From: Symsagittifera roscoffensis
Taxonomy: Eukaryota > Xenacoelomorpha > Acoela > Convolutidae
Reading direction: 5' to 3'
DNA length: 64,000 nucleotides
NCBI RefSeq assembly: GCF_963678635.1
Contig: NC_087064.1
Location: 8,529,671-8,593,670, forward strand
A program made the position numbers and the translations under genes. Positions 46,603 to 58,801 of the stretch are shown here, one piece after another; within the stretch, counting starts at the first letter, position 1; the number at the start of each line of letters is the position of its first letter. Under the pieces are notes generated by a model. It worked only from the letters and a program-made list of their open reading frames with translations, was not told the origin of the DNA and searched no databases.

Positions 46603-47551
46603 ATCGAAAAGCAGGGTGGATGTCATAATTGAAATTGTGTAATCTGAAACGACAAATCAGATTCTTGAAGACTTCCAGTGCCAAAGAAATGGTTTCAATA
46701 AAGTTTTCGATTGAAAAGTTGTAGAAATGCATTAATGTTTTGTTGATAGATCTTTTCTTTTCTACGTAAGAGCATTAAAATCAAAAGAACTGACGGTTTA
46801 TCTGAGACGACAGCTCAGAAGTCAGAACGCTTTTTTGCATGAACTGCCACTTATTGAGGGGTGTGACAAGTTTTTTTGAACAAAAATGGCAAAACAGTAG
46901 CATATACATTTTCAGCATCAATCTTATTTATCAGCTAATAGTAGTTTTGTGTTTTCTTCAACATTTGTTAGTTATTACTTAAACAGGTAAAATATTAGCT
47001 GCACGTGCAAAACGCTTGTTACACGACTATAAACAAGAACCGTTTCATTGATTCGAAAAACGTTTGAGATTGAAAACTTTTTTATTGCCAATTGGATATT
47101 TGTTGGTTTTATAAGCAAATCTTTTACGTTTAGTTTTTCGAAAATTTCCATTAAACAAAGACTGATTCGTTTTACAAAAGTTTCAAAAGTTTTGAGACGC
47201 AACTGAACCTTCTTAAGGGCTTTTAAAATTACACTTTACCTAGACACGCAAACAAGAGCGGTGAGTGTCTCTTTTGATTAGGCTGTTGAAAATATAACTT
47301 TCAAATTCAGGCCATTTTCAAACATAATAATATTGTATAAAAGATGAAAATAGGTTCAGAGTTATTGGAACCATTAAATTTTCCCTCAACCAATTCAATT
47401 CTTTGAAATTGTCATATCTTTGTGAGAACATTGCTTATTAAACCCTGTTTTAGATCCGATTACACTCATTCGGCGTTAGTCGCAAAATCGAATCAATCAG
47501 GCATTTGACTTCATGATACAGGCCCTCTATTCGAAGAGCAAGCTGTGAGAA

Positions 47552-47837
47552 ATGGCATCCGCATCTAGCGGTCGGTGTTCCGACGAAGCTCACGTTGACT
47601 GTCCCAGCTGTGGCGAGGAGTTGACTGGAGATGCCCTGGAGCTTCCATGTGGACACTGCATTTGTCGCCGGTGCGCCAAAGAACTGGAATCCAAAAATAC
47701 CCAGACATGTGCGTTGCAAAATTGCCCATACAACAGGATTGCATATGAAGATAGAATAGAGTGGTTCAACCTTCCTCGGATACCTGTTTCTGAAATTGAC
47801 AACAGTTTCATGCTGCCGCCCCCGCCCTCCTATCAAG
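47552..47837 (+). CDS. RING-finger first exon, copy 2 (nearest the TRIM body)
   Basis: Identical 125-codon frame and donor to 44498-44783. As it is closest to the B-box exon at 49886, it is the more likely partner in splicing. The acceptor of the next exon falls in the assembly gap, so the join cannot be seen. Confidence 0.82.
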
Positions 47838-48589
47838 GTAAAAATGTTGAGAGAACTTACTTCATAAACGAAATCGAAATCATAGAAAATGTCGTTAATT
47901 TTAGAAGAAAAGCCATACTTTCTGGTTAAAGTGTTTTCTGATATGGACGTTGATACGGATTGTCTCCTTCATTTTTCAGGAGTCGATTATGTATAATTTA
48001 CAGTGTGTGCAGAAAAAGTTTATTAGTGTCCCGCACTGACAAAAATGGATTAGGATCGATTTTAGTATGAAAAAGTATGTTGAGTAAATTTAGATCGATT
48101 TTAGTATGAAAAAAAAATTAAGACTAAAAAAAGATAAAGATTCATTTGTGTCGATTTAAAATCAATTTAAATTGATCTTTTATCCCAGCTAAAAAAACTG
48201 ATCCAAATTGATTTTAAATCGATTTAAATCTATTTTTTCCAGTCATAATTTGTTTTTATTTTTAAGGGGATTAAAACAGATTTTAGTTGATTTAAATCAA
48301 TTTTTTTCCTTCGAGTGTTACCAGTTTCGAGTTTTTATTGCATTTATTCATAGCCTATCATTTTAAATTTTACATCCATAGCGTATTGTAGCTTTGAGAA
48401 GACTAAAGAAAAAGAACAAAATATAAACTTATAAATGTAAGTATAAATACATATAACTTTAATGAATTATATTTACATATATTTTTATATCAATTTTTAT
48501 ACTTATATACATATACGTATATAGTTTATTTATTTTTACCTATAATTTTATAAACTTGTATATATAAATAAATTTATATACTTGGATTT

Positions 48590-48590
48590 A

Positions 48591-48628
<38 letters not shown>
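48590..48628. repeat. (AT)n microsatellite
   Basis: Uninterrupted TA dinucleotides ending in tatgtata. Confidence 0.95.
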
Positions 48629-48629
<1 letters not shown>

Positions 48630-49051
48630 AAAAAAAAATTTAGTAATTATATCAAATTTTCTATCCGAATGAGTTTCCTCCCCACTCCACCTATAAAGGC
48701 AATATGGTACGCATTAATTATCCCATATTGGCCAATTTTCAACCACCACCAAATCTGAAAAAAAAAATCGAAATTGGGCTGTGGGAACAATTATCTTCCA
48801 GACAGTTTAGAATTTACTGTCAATGTTTTCAGTTAAAACTACAGTTTTTGTCGGAGGAAAACAATTCTAAGCACCAAATATCATAATTTGCTGCAAAAAC
48901 AGTAGAAAGGCACATTTTGAAAGACTCAGAAAGTCAAGCAAGCCTAATATGCAGTTAAAAATGCGTCAATTAAAATCACCAAACCCAGAACTTTTGCTGT
49001 TGGAAGGCAACAAATATCCGCTCTTCCCGTTTTTGTTTAGAGTGACCAGCG

Positions 49052-49054
<3 letters not shown>

Positions 49055-49124
<70 letters not shown>

Positions 49125-49145
49125 GTTTATATATATATATACATA
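49055..49145. repeat. (AT)n microsatellite, long
   Basis: Starts agatatatat, about 30 AT units, then interrupted units with tgtatatatatgtttatatatat. Confidence 0.95.
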
Positions 49146-49684
49146 TATACATTAAGATAGATATTTGTATATATAATATATATTTATAAACAAAAATTGT
49201 GTAAAAGGGGCCCTTCATCTGGTTATAGCAGAAAGTGACAAAATATTGTGCACTGGTTCGTTTTTTGACGACAAAAATTGCTTCGTAAACTAAATGCTTT
49301 GAGCGGTTAATTTAATACAGTCTGAAATTGTAGATTTTCAGAGCTCACAGTCAAAGTTTTTGGTTTTGTCTTTCAGACTAAATGGTTTTTGATTTTTGAC
49401 CAATTTGTTATATTTAATGCGTGTTATATTGCGTTTATATTTATCTGATGGAAGGAGCGAAATCATTCGGATAAGAGAACGTTCCTAATTGCACTCTTAA
49501 GCGCTAATTGACCCAAAATTGAGCTTTTTTATATCCAAAAGGTGTCAGTAGTATTTTGAGATAGTTCTTTTAAGTGTCGGTGTATGTTTTTTTTGTCAAT
49601 TTTAGAAATGTTTTAAATTGACAATTCCTCGGCAACAATTAATTTTTGAAACAAAATTAGTCCAAAAATGCTTGAGTCTGAGTC

Positions 49685-49884
49685 NNNNNNNNNNNNNNNN
49701 NNNNNNNNNNNNNNNNNNNNNNNNNNNNNNNNNNNNNNNNNNNNNNNNNNNNNNNNNNNNNNNNNNNNNNNNNNNNNNNNNNNNNNNNNNNNNNNNNNNN
49801 NNNNNNNNNNNNNNNNNNNNNNNNNNNNNNNNNNNNNNNNNNNNNNNNNNNNNNNNNNNNNNNNNNNNNNNNNNNNNNNNNNNN
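49685..49884. other. Assembly gap, 200 N
   Basis: Exactly 200 N, a round figure that may be nominal. It hides the acceptor and first part of the B-box exon. Confidence 0.99.
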
Positions 49885-49885
49885 T

Positions 49886-51439
49886 GGCAGCCAAACTCAG
49901 CGGTTCTACTGCAAAAGCTGTATGGTCTCAATATGCGAGATTTGCTGGGACGAAGATCATGAAGACGAGAGCAAGCACACGGTCATCACTATGAAAAAGT
50001 ACTTGCAGCCGCAGGAAAAGATTCGAAAGAAACTCCGATCTTCTCAATCAGAGTTTACCAAAATGACTGAGCTCTTAGGTCAATGGTCCAAATTTGTAGA
50101 CCAATTTCAAAGCGTAGAGCGAATGCAGGATGAAGTTATGAAAAGTAGGACGCCAAACGAGGTTGAAACTAAGTCGAATGATGTGAAAGTCAAGATTGAT
50201 CATCAAAAGGAGAAGTTGAAGAGTTTTAAATCCGATATTTTGTCCCAATTTGCTGAGATTGAAAACGCGATTGAATTTATTTTCATAGAAGATGCTGCTG
50301 CCAACGCTGCGTTCTCTGGCAGCTTGATTAGTCAAAAGGACGATAGGCCATCTAATGCTGCAATTGGGACTAGTGCGACAGGTGGACTGCATAGAAGCAC
50401 GGATAGAAGTGAAACAAGAGAAGAAGTAAAGGAGAGCGTGCTGGTTGGGGTTAGAGAGGTTGCAAAGGCGGATGATGTGATAGACTATTGCCGGAGGTTG
50501 GTTTATAACTCCGAGACCAGAGAGTTGCTCTGTTTGAATTCCAACATCTTTTATGAGACTGAAATTAGAGTATTTGGCGTGACAGGTGGAGAAAACGATC
50601 AGTTGGAACTGAAGAGACAAATGGGGTGGAGATCATTGAGGGGAATAGAAAGTGAATTGGATGACATTTGTATAGACGAAACGAGTAACACATTGTATGG
50701 AGTTGTTATTGAGCGAAAAGGAATAGTTAATAGAGTGGAAAAACTAGATCAAATGAGTCTGAAGAAGGAGGCAGTGTTAGACACACAAAACGTACCCAAT
50801 GGAGTTGCTGTTTACTGGTTCTTGGCATCCAAGAGTGGCACGATGGCAATAGCAGTTAAGGACAAAAATAAGTGGCACAGTGTCATTATATACAAGAACA
50901 GTCTAAGACTCTACACTGTTCCTCTGAACATAAATTTGGATGGAGATGTGTCTAGAACTGGTAGTGTTGTGGTGATCAATGAGGCCAGGCTGATTCTCAG
51001 TTGTGGCAACTCAACCAACAAAATCGCAGTTGTGTCATTGGAATCCAAAGCACAGCAACAAAATTACACTCAAGCATCATCTTTAGTAGCAAAATCTTCA
51101 ACTACAGCAGATATGAAGGTTATTTACCTAACTACTCCTGGAATTGATTGGATTTTAGCTCTTATGTGGACACCATTAAGACATCCACTCCAAGGATTCC
51201 TTTGGGTTGGAGATGAAAAAGGAAAACCGTCACGAATATATAAAGTGGACATCGAACGTGACTCCATGAAAGTTGAACATGAGTTAGAATTCACACTCAG
51301 ACATGTGGAAGGTGTCTCACCCCTACAGAACATTCACGCATTTGGTCAAATTGATCACACGACTGTTTTCGCTCTGAAAGGTAAAAATAACTATGAAGGC
51401 AACCTAGTTTTGCTCAAATTGGAGTTCAGTAACACTTGA
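49886..51439 (+). CDS. TRIM-like protein, B-box / coiled coil / C-terminal domain
   Basis: Open from the gap edge to TGA at 51437-51439, 517 codons. It enters in FYCKSCMVSICEICWDEDH, the second half of a B-box zinc finger (C-x2-C-x4-C-x2-C...H...H); the first ligands are in the gap. A coiled coil follows (about residues 37-125: EKIRKKLRSSQSEF, KVKIDHQKEKLKSFKS). The last ~350 residues are beta-rich with repeated short blade-like segments (VYNSETRELLCLN, ICIDETSNTLYGVV, PNGVAVYWFL), suggesting a propeller-like (NHL-type) fold, but no clear NHL motif. With the RING exon upstream it makes RING/B-box/coiled-coil, the tripartite order of E3 ligases. Substrate unknown. Confidence 0.8.
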   Translation, partial: GSQTQRFYCKSCMVSICEICWDEDHEDESKHTVITMKKYLQPQEKIRKKLRSSQSEFTKMTELLGQWSKFVDQFQSVERMQDEVMKSRTPNEVETKSNDVKVKIDHQKEKLKSFKSDILSQFAEIENAIEFIFIEDAAANAAFSGSLISQKDDRPSNAAIGTSATGGLHRSTDRSETREEVKESVLVGVREVAKADDVIDYCRRLVYNSETRELLCLNSNIFYETEIRVFGVTGGENDQLELKRQMGWRSLRGIESELDDICIDETSNTLYGVVIERKGIVNRVEKLDQMSLKKEAVLDTQNVPNGVAVYWFLASKSGTMAIAVKDKNKWHSVIIYKNSLRLYTVPLNINLDGDVSRTGSVVVINEARLILSCGNSTNKIAVVSLESKAQQQNYTQASSLVAKSSTTADMKVIYLTTPGIDWILALMWTPLRHPLQGFLWVGDEKGKPSRIYKVDIERDSMKVEHELEFTLRHVEGVSPLQNIHAFGQIDHTTVFALKGKNNYEGNLVLLKLEFSNT

Positions 51440-51543
51440 ACTCATTTTTAGATTTCACAAATAACTCTACTCTCAATCAGCATCACAGATATTTCTTATG
51501 CATATTTAGAAACTTTACTAAAATACTTATTTGTAGTAAACTG

Positions 51544-51549
51544 AATAAA
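51544..51549 (+). promoter_or_regulatory. Polyadenylation signal AATAAA (TRIM-like gene)
   Basis: Canonical hexamer 105 nt after the stop codon. Confidence 0.6.
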
Positions 51550-51689
51550 ATACTCATATATAATTTACTTATTAGTACAGAAGTAGAAAGAATATATTTT
51601 GTTCGAATTACTGGACTCGTTCATCCACAATTATAGTTGCCTGGATCCGATTCTGCAACTCAAACAACTTGTAAATTGGTCTCGCTTAC

Positions 51690-52175
51690 TTGTCCTGGTA
51701 CTACTATGATAGAGTCGTCCGTAGAAAAGCAACTATGATAGACAGGTCCAGCATGCACTTCGAATGTTATAACTTTGAAAACTGCTTTGGGTATATATTA
51801 TTCATTTCAAAAAATCTCGCGAAATAATTTAAGACAATAAATTTTCAGATTAAAAATTGCTAACTACTACATTGTTAATAAATTAAAATTTGCTCGCTTC
51901 ACTTTATTTTACGGTTTAACAACCATAATTGTATTGACTTATTTGTCATCAAATTCCACCATTGGCGTTTTTTTTAACTTTCAACCTAAAATGGTGAGAG
52001 AGAGGGTTTAAGATGTAACAGATCTTAAAATTTGTCTGAAAATTTACTGCGACATCTTTCTGAACGGCGAGATCATAATTATGTGCCGTTTGAGAGCTCT
52101 ATGTGTCTAATTCTCAATTCTCAAAGGACCTGTTTATTTTCAAGGGACCACTCTATCATAGTAGTACCCTTGTCG
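51690..52175. repeat. Inverted repeat pair (possible MITE)
   Basis: ggtactactatgatagagtcgtcc (51695-51718) and its approximate reverse complement at about 52144-52168 (ggaccactctatcatagtagtaccc), with further matching caggtcc. Interior about 430 bp, non-coding. Confidence 0.55.
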
Positions 52176-52673
52176 TTTTTGACATCTGCTAAATCAGTTC
52201 AAATGTTAATTGTTCCGGTTTTCGAAGAAAGCCAGGAATATATATGCTCGGAGTGGTTTTTTATTCAGACCAATTTCATAAAACTTTTTGCTCCCTCGGA
52301 GGATTGAACCCTTGATCTTCTTCTGCGCATATGCTTTTTTTGCCTGATGTCAAATGCTACAAATGTGAAGTATGAAGAGAAAGTCTGGGTACGAGTTTGA
52401 TAGTTGCCCGTACCCAACGGAGGCTGTTTTTCGAGATAGAAATTTTTATAGATTATCTAGCCTAATTTTCTCGTATTTTCTGTGCAGAAAAGATCTATTT
52501 TTTCTAGTTTAGAAACAAACAGTTTCTGGAAAGAAATAACCAGAAATCAGTCCAATGCTCAACCGCAAGGAGATAAACATGCTTCGAGAATACACAATAA
52601 CAGTAGCAAGACAATGCAAACGATTGTTACAGCAAATCTTATTTTGCTAAAACTATCAATCTATATCAAGGGC

Positions 52674-52735
52674 TGTAGCACAATCGTTAGCACAACGGAC
52701 TAGAAAACTGATGGTCAGGGGTATGAGACCCACCA
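52674..52735 (+). repeat. tRNA-like (SINE head) sequence
   Basis: gtagcacaatcgttagcacaacgg (A box-like, with tRNA-like D-arm) and gatggtcaggggtatgagaccc (B box-like). Confidence 0.5.
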
Positions 52736-54963
52736 GGAGACTTTTTTTTAGCTAGAAATTGCCTAGATTTAGCTTCTGAACAGAATTAACTTCTGATCAG
52801 AAGTAAGATGAGAAATAAATAACTTAAAAAAAATCCGTGCTTCATTTAAACATTTCAGAAAGAATTTCTGACCAGAAATTAGATTAAATATATAGTATTT
52901 CTGTTGAGAACTAAAGAAGTAGCTCGGTACGGGTGGGTCCCAAGAAAAAACAAGCATGAAAACATCAATAACACAAGAAAAGAAATGCGACCCATGTTTT
53001 CGAAGATTTTAAGGCCTAAAAGTTCTTCTTCAGGGACCCATTGTAATTTTTGGAGCCCAACTATCATACTTGACCAAAGTCTGCTAAGTGCGGTCAGGAA
53101 ACAAATTTTTTATCATAAATTTTTTTAGATACCTTGACAATAACAGCAATACTTTAAAACTCAATTCCCAGAGGGGCGAAAAAATTTGAAAATTTTCTCA
53201 GTATGAATTTCAAGTTTGGAGAAGTCTTATAGTAATACATTACCTGAGCTGCTAAAATCGATTCAATTTAAGCGTTAATTTCTATAACATAAAAATATAT
53301 AAAACCCGCAACGGAGCTCCATGTATAATTTTAACGCATGCTAACATGCATTTAATGACTATAATTTATGCATTTGAGTAAATTTTTAGCAAAAATCTGG
53401 CTTAAAACTAGGAAAACCTGTTAGCCGTAGAATCTAAGACTTGAACTAATTTATGTCTTTAAATTTGTGTATAAAGATATTTGATTACTAGGTGAAGCAA
53501 ATTTCTAATTCATTGTTAAACTAACTTGACCAAAAGTTCCACCAACCGAGTAAAAAACACAAAAGAGTTTTAAAAACTAAGTTTTGAAAGAAATTTATAA
53601 AAATTGAAATAACTCGATAAAGTTCGACCCAAAACATACTTTGTTTTGCCCAAAACATTTTAAATTTTTTTATGTTCTACAATTCTAAACTAAATGCCTC
53701 AGACCGTCGTTTCTTATGCTGAAAGATTCAGTTTGATCGAATTGTTGTAATGAGAGTTCTCTCAGGATGAAGCTCGAAAAGATTCATCCAGCCAGCTTCT
53801 TCTCGGATTGGCTTTCCGAATCACGTATTTATCCCGGAAACCGTGTCTCGTGCGAAGCCGTGTTCCAATTTCGTTGTTGAATTCTCTAATTTGAGTTTCT
53901 TTCTTACCTCGGGTTTTCTCCCAGGTATTGTCTGACCCTCAAGTCACAGAATTTAACCCGTCCATTTGTCGTTGCAATCCGTATAACGTAACAAACCATT
54001 CCCGCAGTCCCTAACCACTTTATTTTCAAATCTATTGGACAATTAACCTTCATTTTTATACCATCTTTAAATGTTACTTCTTCTTGTCATAGTTTCACTC
54101 AACCCACTGTAACTAAATGTTTATTTTTTGGTTTTACTTTATAACGTACATTCAACTTACCCTGAGTAATTATTTTCGGTCCTATTTTTTGCTTCAAAGT
54201 TAATTATGGTCTTTATACAAGAAGCAAGCTCTTCGTTTATTGCAATTGAAGCACAAACCCCTAAAGTCTCCTAAAGCTTACGCCGAACTTGTTTAGCTAT
54301 TAAAGCATTCAGCTTAAACTTTGAGGCAAAAAACACCAGAAAAGCTTCAATTTATTTTATACAATATACTTGATCGCTTCACAATATCTCTCTATAAACA
54401 ATTATCTCGATCACTGAATAATTACCCAGACAAAAGTTAAAACATCTTTTTATTGTCAAAATCATGGAACTGATACAAATATTTTGAAGCCTTAAGCAAA
54501 CCTAAACCCTTGATTACCTTCATAACGAAACATGTTATATCAAAAAGAGATGCTGAAAATCCTTTTTTGTTAGAAAAGCTTACGCAAATACATCAAGAGC
54601 ATTTACTTGAAGAAAAAACATTACAGACCAATTTATGCCAAAGTAAAAATCTCAATAAATTAAAACAGCAAACAAAGAGAAACAAAAACTATGGAAAATA
54701 TCAACAAAAATTTTTTGAAAACAAAATATTGAGAATTACAGACTCACCTGCGTTGAGTTAAATTGTTAGTTTTCATGCCGTTACTTTGTTTCAGCATGTT
54801 TTTTAAGTTGTCAATTTTTTCTCTCAATTTCAAGCTTAAATCAATTATGTCAATTGAATTACCTTTTTTGGCTTAACTGTTAGCTTAAACAAGACCAGTA
54901 AACTTGCGACACCGGATTTTCTGGCCGTGGTTCTTTAATCAGGATTTTTCTTCACCTTGCTTC

Positions 54964-56675
54964 AAAACATCAAACTGAGTTAATTCCATTATTTAGATGA
55001 CATCGCTCAGGAGTTGTTTGACGCTCCAGTTTTTTGCCCGTGCCCACTTGTTCCCAAAATCCGCTTGTTCCCAAAATACCAAAAGCGTTCCTTCCCAGCC
55101 ACAAGTGACACGCTATAGTACTGAGAGACTAAATCGTGTTTTAATGGCGAGAAGCAATCTAGAGAGAGAAAGAACTCTATCTATTCCATGAGTGCATCCT
55201 CGAGGCCAACAAGAAAAAAGACCGTCGTGTAAAAAGCGACAAATGGATACAAGATTGCAAGGAATGCCTTCAAATGCCATCTCTAAAAATTGCGAAGTCT
55301 CCTAACTTGAAATATTACATCACTTGAAATACAACCGCTCGCAAGTTATATCAACTCGTAATAGCCCGATCACAAAGTGTCTGTCCAAGAAATCAGTTTT
55401 TGCGACCTCGCTGTTGCAGAAAATGATATTGGTTGTCTGCGAACCGAAATTTGGGTTAACAAAACCATAAAGGCAAGCATTTCAGTAATGATAATTAAAT
55501 CGTACGCGAATAACACTGCTTTCGAACCGTACCGTGTTGATACGATGCAATTTTCGAGCTAGTCAAGGTTATCGTTCTTAGAAAAACGCAAAACCAATAA
55601 GGTTAAATGCTCAATGATAGTTCTCAAATAAATCACAACTCATAATAGCTCCAACTGTTTTAGATAACAAGCGTACACGACCACCGCTGACAGGTACTAA
55701 TCAAATGACACCAAGGTCTTGTCCAGCACCAGTGGCACCAGAAATCAAACTCTATAAAGAATCTAATTGAACTCAAAATTTAAAATTACACCCTCAAACC
55801 AAATTTTGAGTTTTAGACCCCACGGTGGTCCGCCCTCTCCATGGATTTACATACGAGCTTTTCTTTTAGTAGTTTTATGTTTATCCACTGGATATTACCT
55901 TCTCAATTTGTATCCCCTTCCTTCTCTCATTCCCCCTTGTTCTTCCTTGTTTGAAAATTGCTATCAATCATCGCCCCGGCGAATTTCGTATCCGCCGTTG
56001 GCTTCCTTGAGCTTTTTCTTGATCCTGCTCCGTTGGAATCCTGCGATTCCTGGCTCGAATCAGACACCAATCTTTACTCCCTTACACGTTCCTCCTTTTT
56101 TTTCGAAATTGTCCCTATCTCTACTCCGCCACTCACGTTAGGTACACTGCTCGCTTTGCCGACATTAGTCTCCTCCGCCCGCTCGGTACTCGCATGCTCT
56201 CCCTCGGATGGCTTCGTTCCGAATCCGTCGGATGACTTCGCTCCAACTTTTATCCCACTTCTAATTGGCGTACTCGACACGTTTGTATGGATAGGGCCAG
56301 CTTCCAGCTCGTCATTAAGGGCTCCCATTTCAGAGTATCTTGTAATCCGGAGAGGCTCGTATTCAGAATCCGAATCGGAATCATTTTCATCGTCCCAATT
56401 TTGCTATCTTAGTCGCGTCTGAGCCCTTACATTTTTCGTGCCGCTTTTGTTTGCCTTTTCTGCCTCCGCCTTTTTTCTGTTCAATTCTCCTTTTTAAGTC
56501 AACCATAATCGGAGGTTTGGGCGACACTTCCTTCGCTAATGCCGATGCCGGATTGTGTACTTTTGTCGCGACTCGACTTTTTCTAAGCACAGACCAATCT
56601 TCCCAATGTCACTTTTGACGCACATTGGTTTAGGGCTTTTACCTGCTTCGGGTCCTACATTGGTTTAGGGCTTTT
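54964..56675 (-). repeat. Ty3/gypsy 3' end, tandem unit 1 (1712 bp)
   Basis: Repeats with a constant 1712-bp offset from 56676-58361. On the - strand it runs from the integrase C-terminal half (KVESR near 56580) through an Asp/Ser/Glu-rich end of pol to sequence shared with the element's leader (55613-55774), then about 650 bp of unrecognised sequence. + strand frames in it are shadows. Confidence 0.85.
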
Positions 56676-58361
56676 AAAACATCAAACTGAGTTAATTCCA
56701 TTCTTTAGATGACATCGCTCAGGAGTTGTTTGACGCTCGAGTTTTTTGCCCGTGCCCACTTGTTCCCAAAATCCGCTTGTTTCCAAAATACCAAAAGCGT
56801 TCCTTCCCAGCCACAAGTGACACGCTATAGTACTGAGAGACTAAATCGTGTTTTAATGGCGAGAAGCAATCTAGAGAGAGAAAGAACTCTATCTATTCCA
56901 TGAGTGCATCCTCGAGGCCAACAAGAAAAAAGACCGTCGTGTAAAAAGCGACAAATGAATACAAGATTGCAAGGAATGCCTTCAAATGCCATCTCTAAAA
57001 ATTGCGAAGTCTCCTAACTTGAAATATTACATCACTTGAAATACAACCGCTCGCAAGTTATATCAACTCGTAATAGCCCGATCACAAAGTGTCTGTCCAA
57101 GAAATCAGTTTTTGCGACCTCGCTGTTGCAGAAAATGATATTGGTTGTCTGCGAACCGAAATTTGGGTTAACAAAACCATAAAGGCAAGCATTTCAGTAA
57201 TGATAATTAAATCGTACGCGAATAACACTGCTTTCGAACCGTACCGTGTTGATACGATGCAATTTTCGAGCTAGTCAAGGTTACCGTTCTTAGAAAAACG
57301 CAAAACCAATAAGGTTAAATGCTCAATGATAGTTCTCAAATAAATCACAACTCATAATAGCTCCAACTGTTTTAGATAACAAGCGTACACGACCACCGCT
57401 GACAGGTACTAATCAAATGACACCAAGGTCTTGTCCAGCACCAGTGGCACCAGAAATCAAACTCTATAAAGAATCTAATTGAACTCAAAATTTAAAATTA
57501 CAACCTCAAACCAAATTTTGAGTTTTAGACCCCACGGTGGTCCGCCCTCTCCATGGATTTACATACGAGCTTTTCTTTTAGTAGTTTTATGTTTATCCAC
57601 TGGATATAACCTTCTCAATTTGTATCCCCTTCCTTCTCTCATTCCCCCTTGTTCTTCCTTGTTTGAAAAATGCTATCAATCATCGCCCCGGCGAATTTCG
57701 TATCCGCCGTTGGCTTCCTTGAGCTTTTTCTTGATCCTGCTCCGTTGGAATCCTGCGATTCCTGGCTCGAATCAGACACCAATCTTTACTCCCTTACACG
57801 TTCCTCCTTTTTTTCGAAATTGTCCCTATCTCTACTCCGCCGCTCACGTTAGGTACACTGCTCGCTTTGCCGACATTAGTCTCCTCCGCCCGCTCGGTAC
57901 TCGCATGCTCTCCCTCGGATGGCTTCGTTCCGAATCCGTCGGATGACTTCGCTCCAACTTTTATCCCACTTCTAATTGGCGTACTCGACACGTTTGTATG
58001 GATAGGGCCAGCTTCCAGCTCGTCATTAAGGGCTCCCATTTCAGAGTATCTTGTAATCCGGAGAGGCTCGTATTCAGAATCCGAATCGGAATCATTTTCA
58101 TCGTCCCAATTTTGCTATCTTAGTCGCGTCTGAGCCCTTACATTTTTCGTGCCGCTTTTGTTTGCCTTTTCTGCCTCCGCCTTTTTTCTGTTCAATTCTC
58201 CTTTTTACGTCAACCATAATCGGAGGTTTGGGCGACACTTCCTTCGCTAATGCCGATGCCGGATTGTGTACTTTTATCGCGACTCGACTTTTTCTAAGCA
58301 CAGACCATTCTTCCCAATCTCACTTTTGACGCACATTGGTTTAGGGCTTTTACCTGCTTCG
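56676..58361 (-). repeat. Ty3/gypsy 3' end, tandem unit 2
   Basis: Near-identical to unit 1 (isolated substitutions and one-base indels) and joined directly to the rest of the element at 58362. The leader-like segment is 57325-57486. Confidence 0.85.
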
Positions 58362-58801
58362 GTGCACTCTTTGCAACCACCTGCGACCGTCACCAGACGC
58401 CTGTGGATGTAGAAGAACCACACGTCCCTCGCCGCATCTAACATATTTGTCCGGCCACGATGAAATTAGTGAGTTTGGTTGACCACCGCCTTTCTCAGAG
58501 GAACAGGGATGACGAGTCGTTCGTCCATCCATAGACATTTTTCGCAAACGTGAAAGTCGTGAGTGTGCTGTCCCAAATATGCACCCATTGCTCGAACTTT
58601 CCTCGCGATCTCTGGATCTTTAGTATGCACCAGTTCCTTGATTGCACGCATTTGAGGATCCCTTTTGTAGTTGGCCTCCACTAATATAAGGTTGAATAGC
58701 TCTGGCAAAGCGTCGTTCTTCCGAACGATCTTACAATCTCGTGGAATAACGGACATAACCTTTTTCGCCGGGTACGCCACCGGAAACAACTCCCCCCTCA
58801 A
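58280..58801 (-). pseudogene. Ty3/gypsy integrase zinc domain
   Basis: DERLVIPVPLRKAVV, then H-x3-H as HRGHPG and C-x2-C as GCKECTEAGKSPKP, in two frames. Catalytic core residues are not recognisable downstream: the sequence passes to KPPIMVDVKRRIEQKKGG and a Lys/Gly-rich stretch, so part of integrase seems lost. Confidence 0.82.

Larger units (their letters stand above)
45660..48421. repeat. Tandem duplication, unit 2
   Basis: Second copy, differing by a few substitutions, homopolymer lengths (C7 versus C12, G10 versus G12) and small indels (aacagtagca at about 46893). Ends where an AT-only tract begins. Confidence 0.95.
48422..49684. other. AT tracts and unrecognised sequence before gap
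   Basis: AT-only tract 48422-48640, (AT)n runs at about 48590-48628 and 49055-49160. Rest is non-coding; the frame at 48949-49155 is a microsatellite artefact. Confidence 0.7.
51550..54963. other. Intergenic, repeats and a coding-like remnant
   Basis: No gene assigned. tRNA-like sequences at 52290-52345 (- strand, B box gggttcaatcc) and 52674-52735 (+). At 53700-53990 base composition is higher in GC and the - strand shows overlapping short frames (KTRGKKETQIREFNNEIGTR, and KPEVRKKLKLE), perhaps a decayed retroelement piece. An 83-codon Lys-rich frame at 54510-54761 has no match I know. Confidence 0.5.

Noticed and set aside
48949-49218. Frames full of Ile-Tyr repeats
   Set aside because: Translation of an (AT)n microsatellite.
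55767-56422. + strand frames with a hydrophobic stretch (and 57479-58133), looking like a membrane protein
   Set aside because: They lie opposite the end of the Ty3/gypsy polyprotein, recur only because the unit is duplicated, and change frame between copies.
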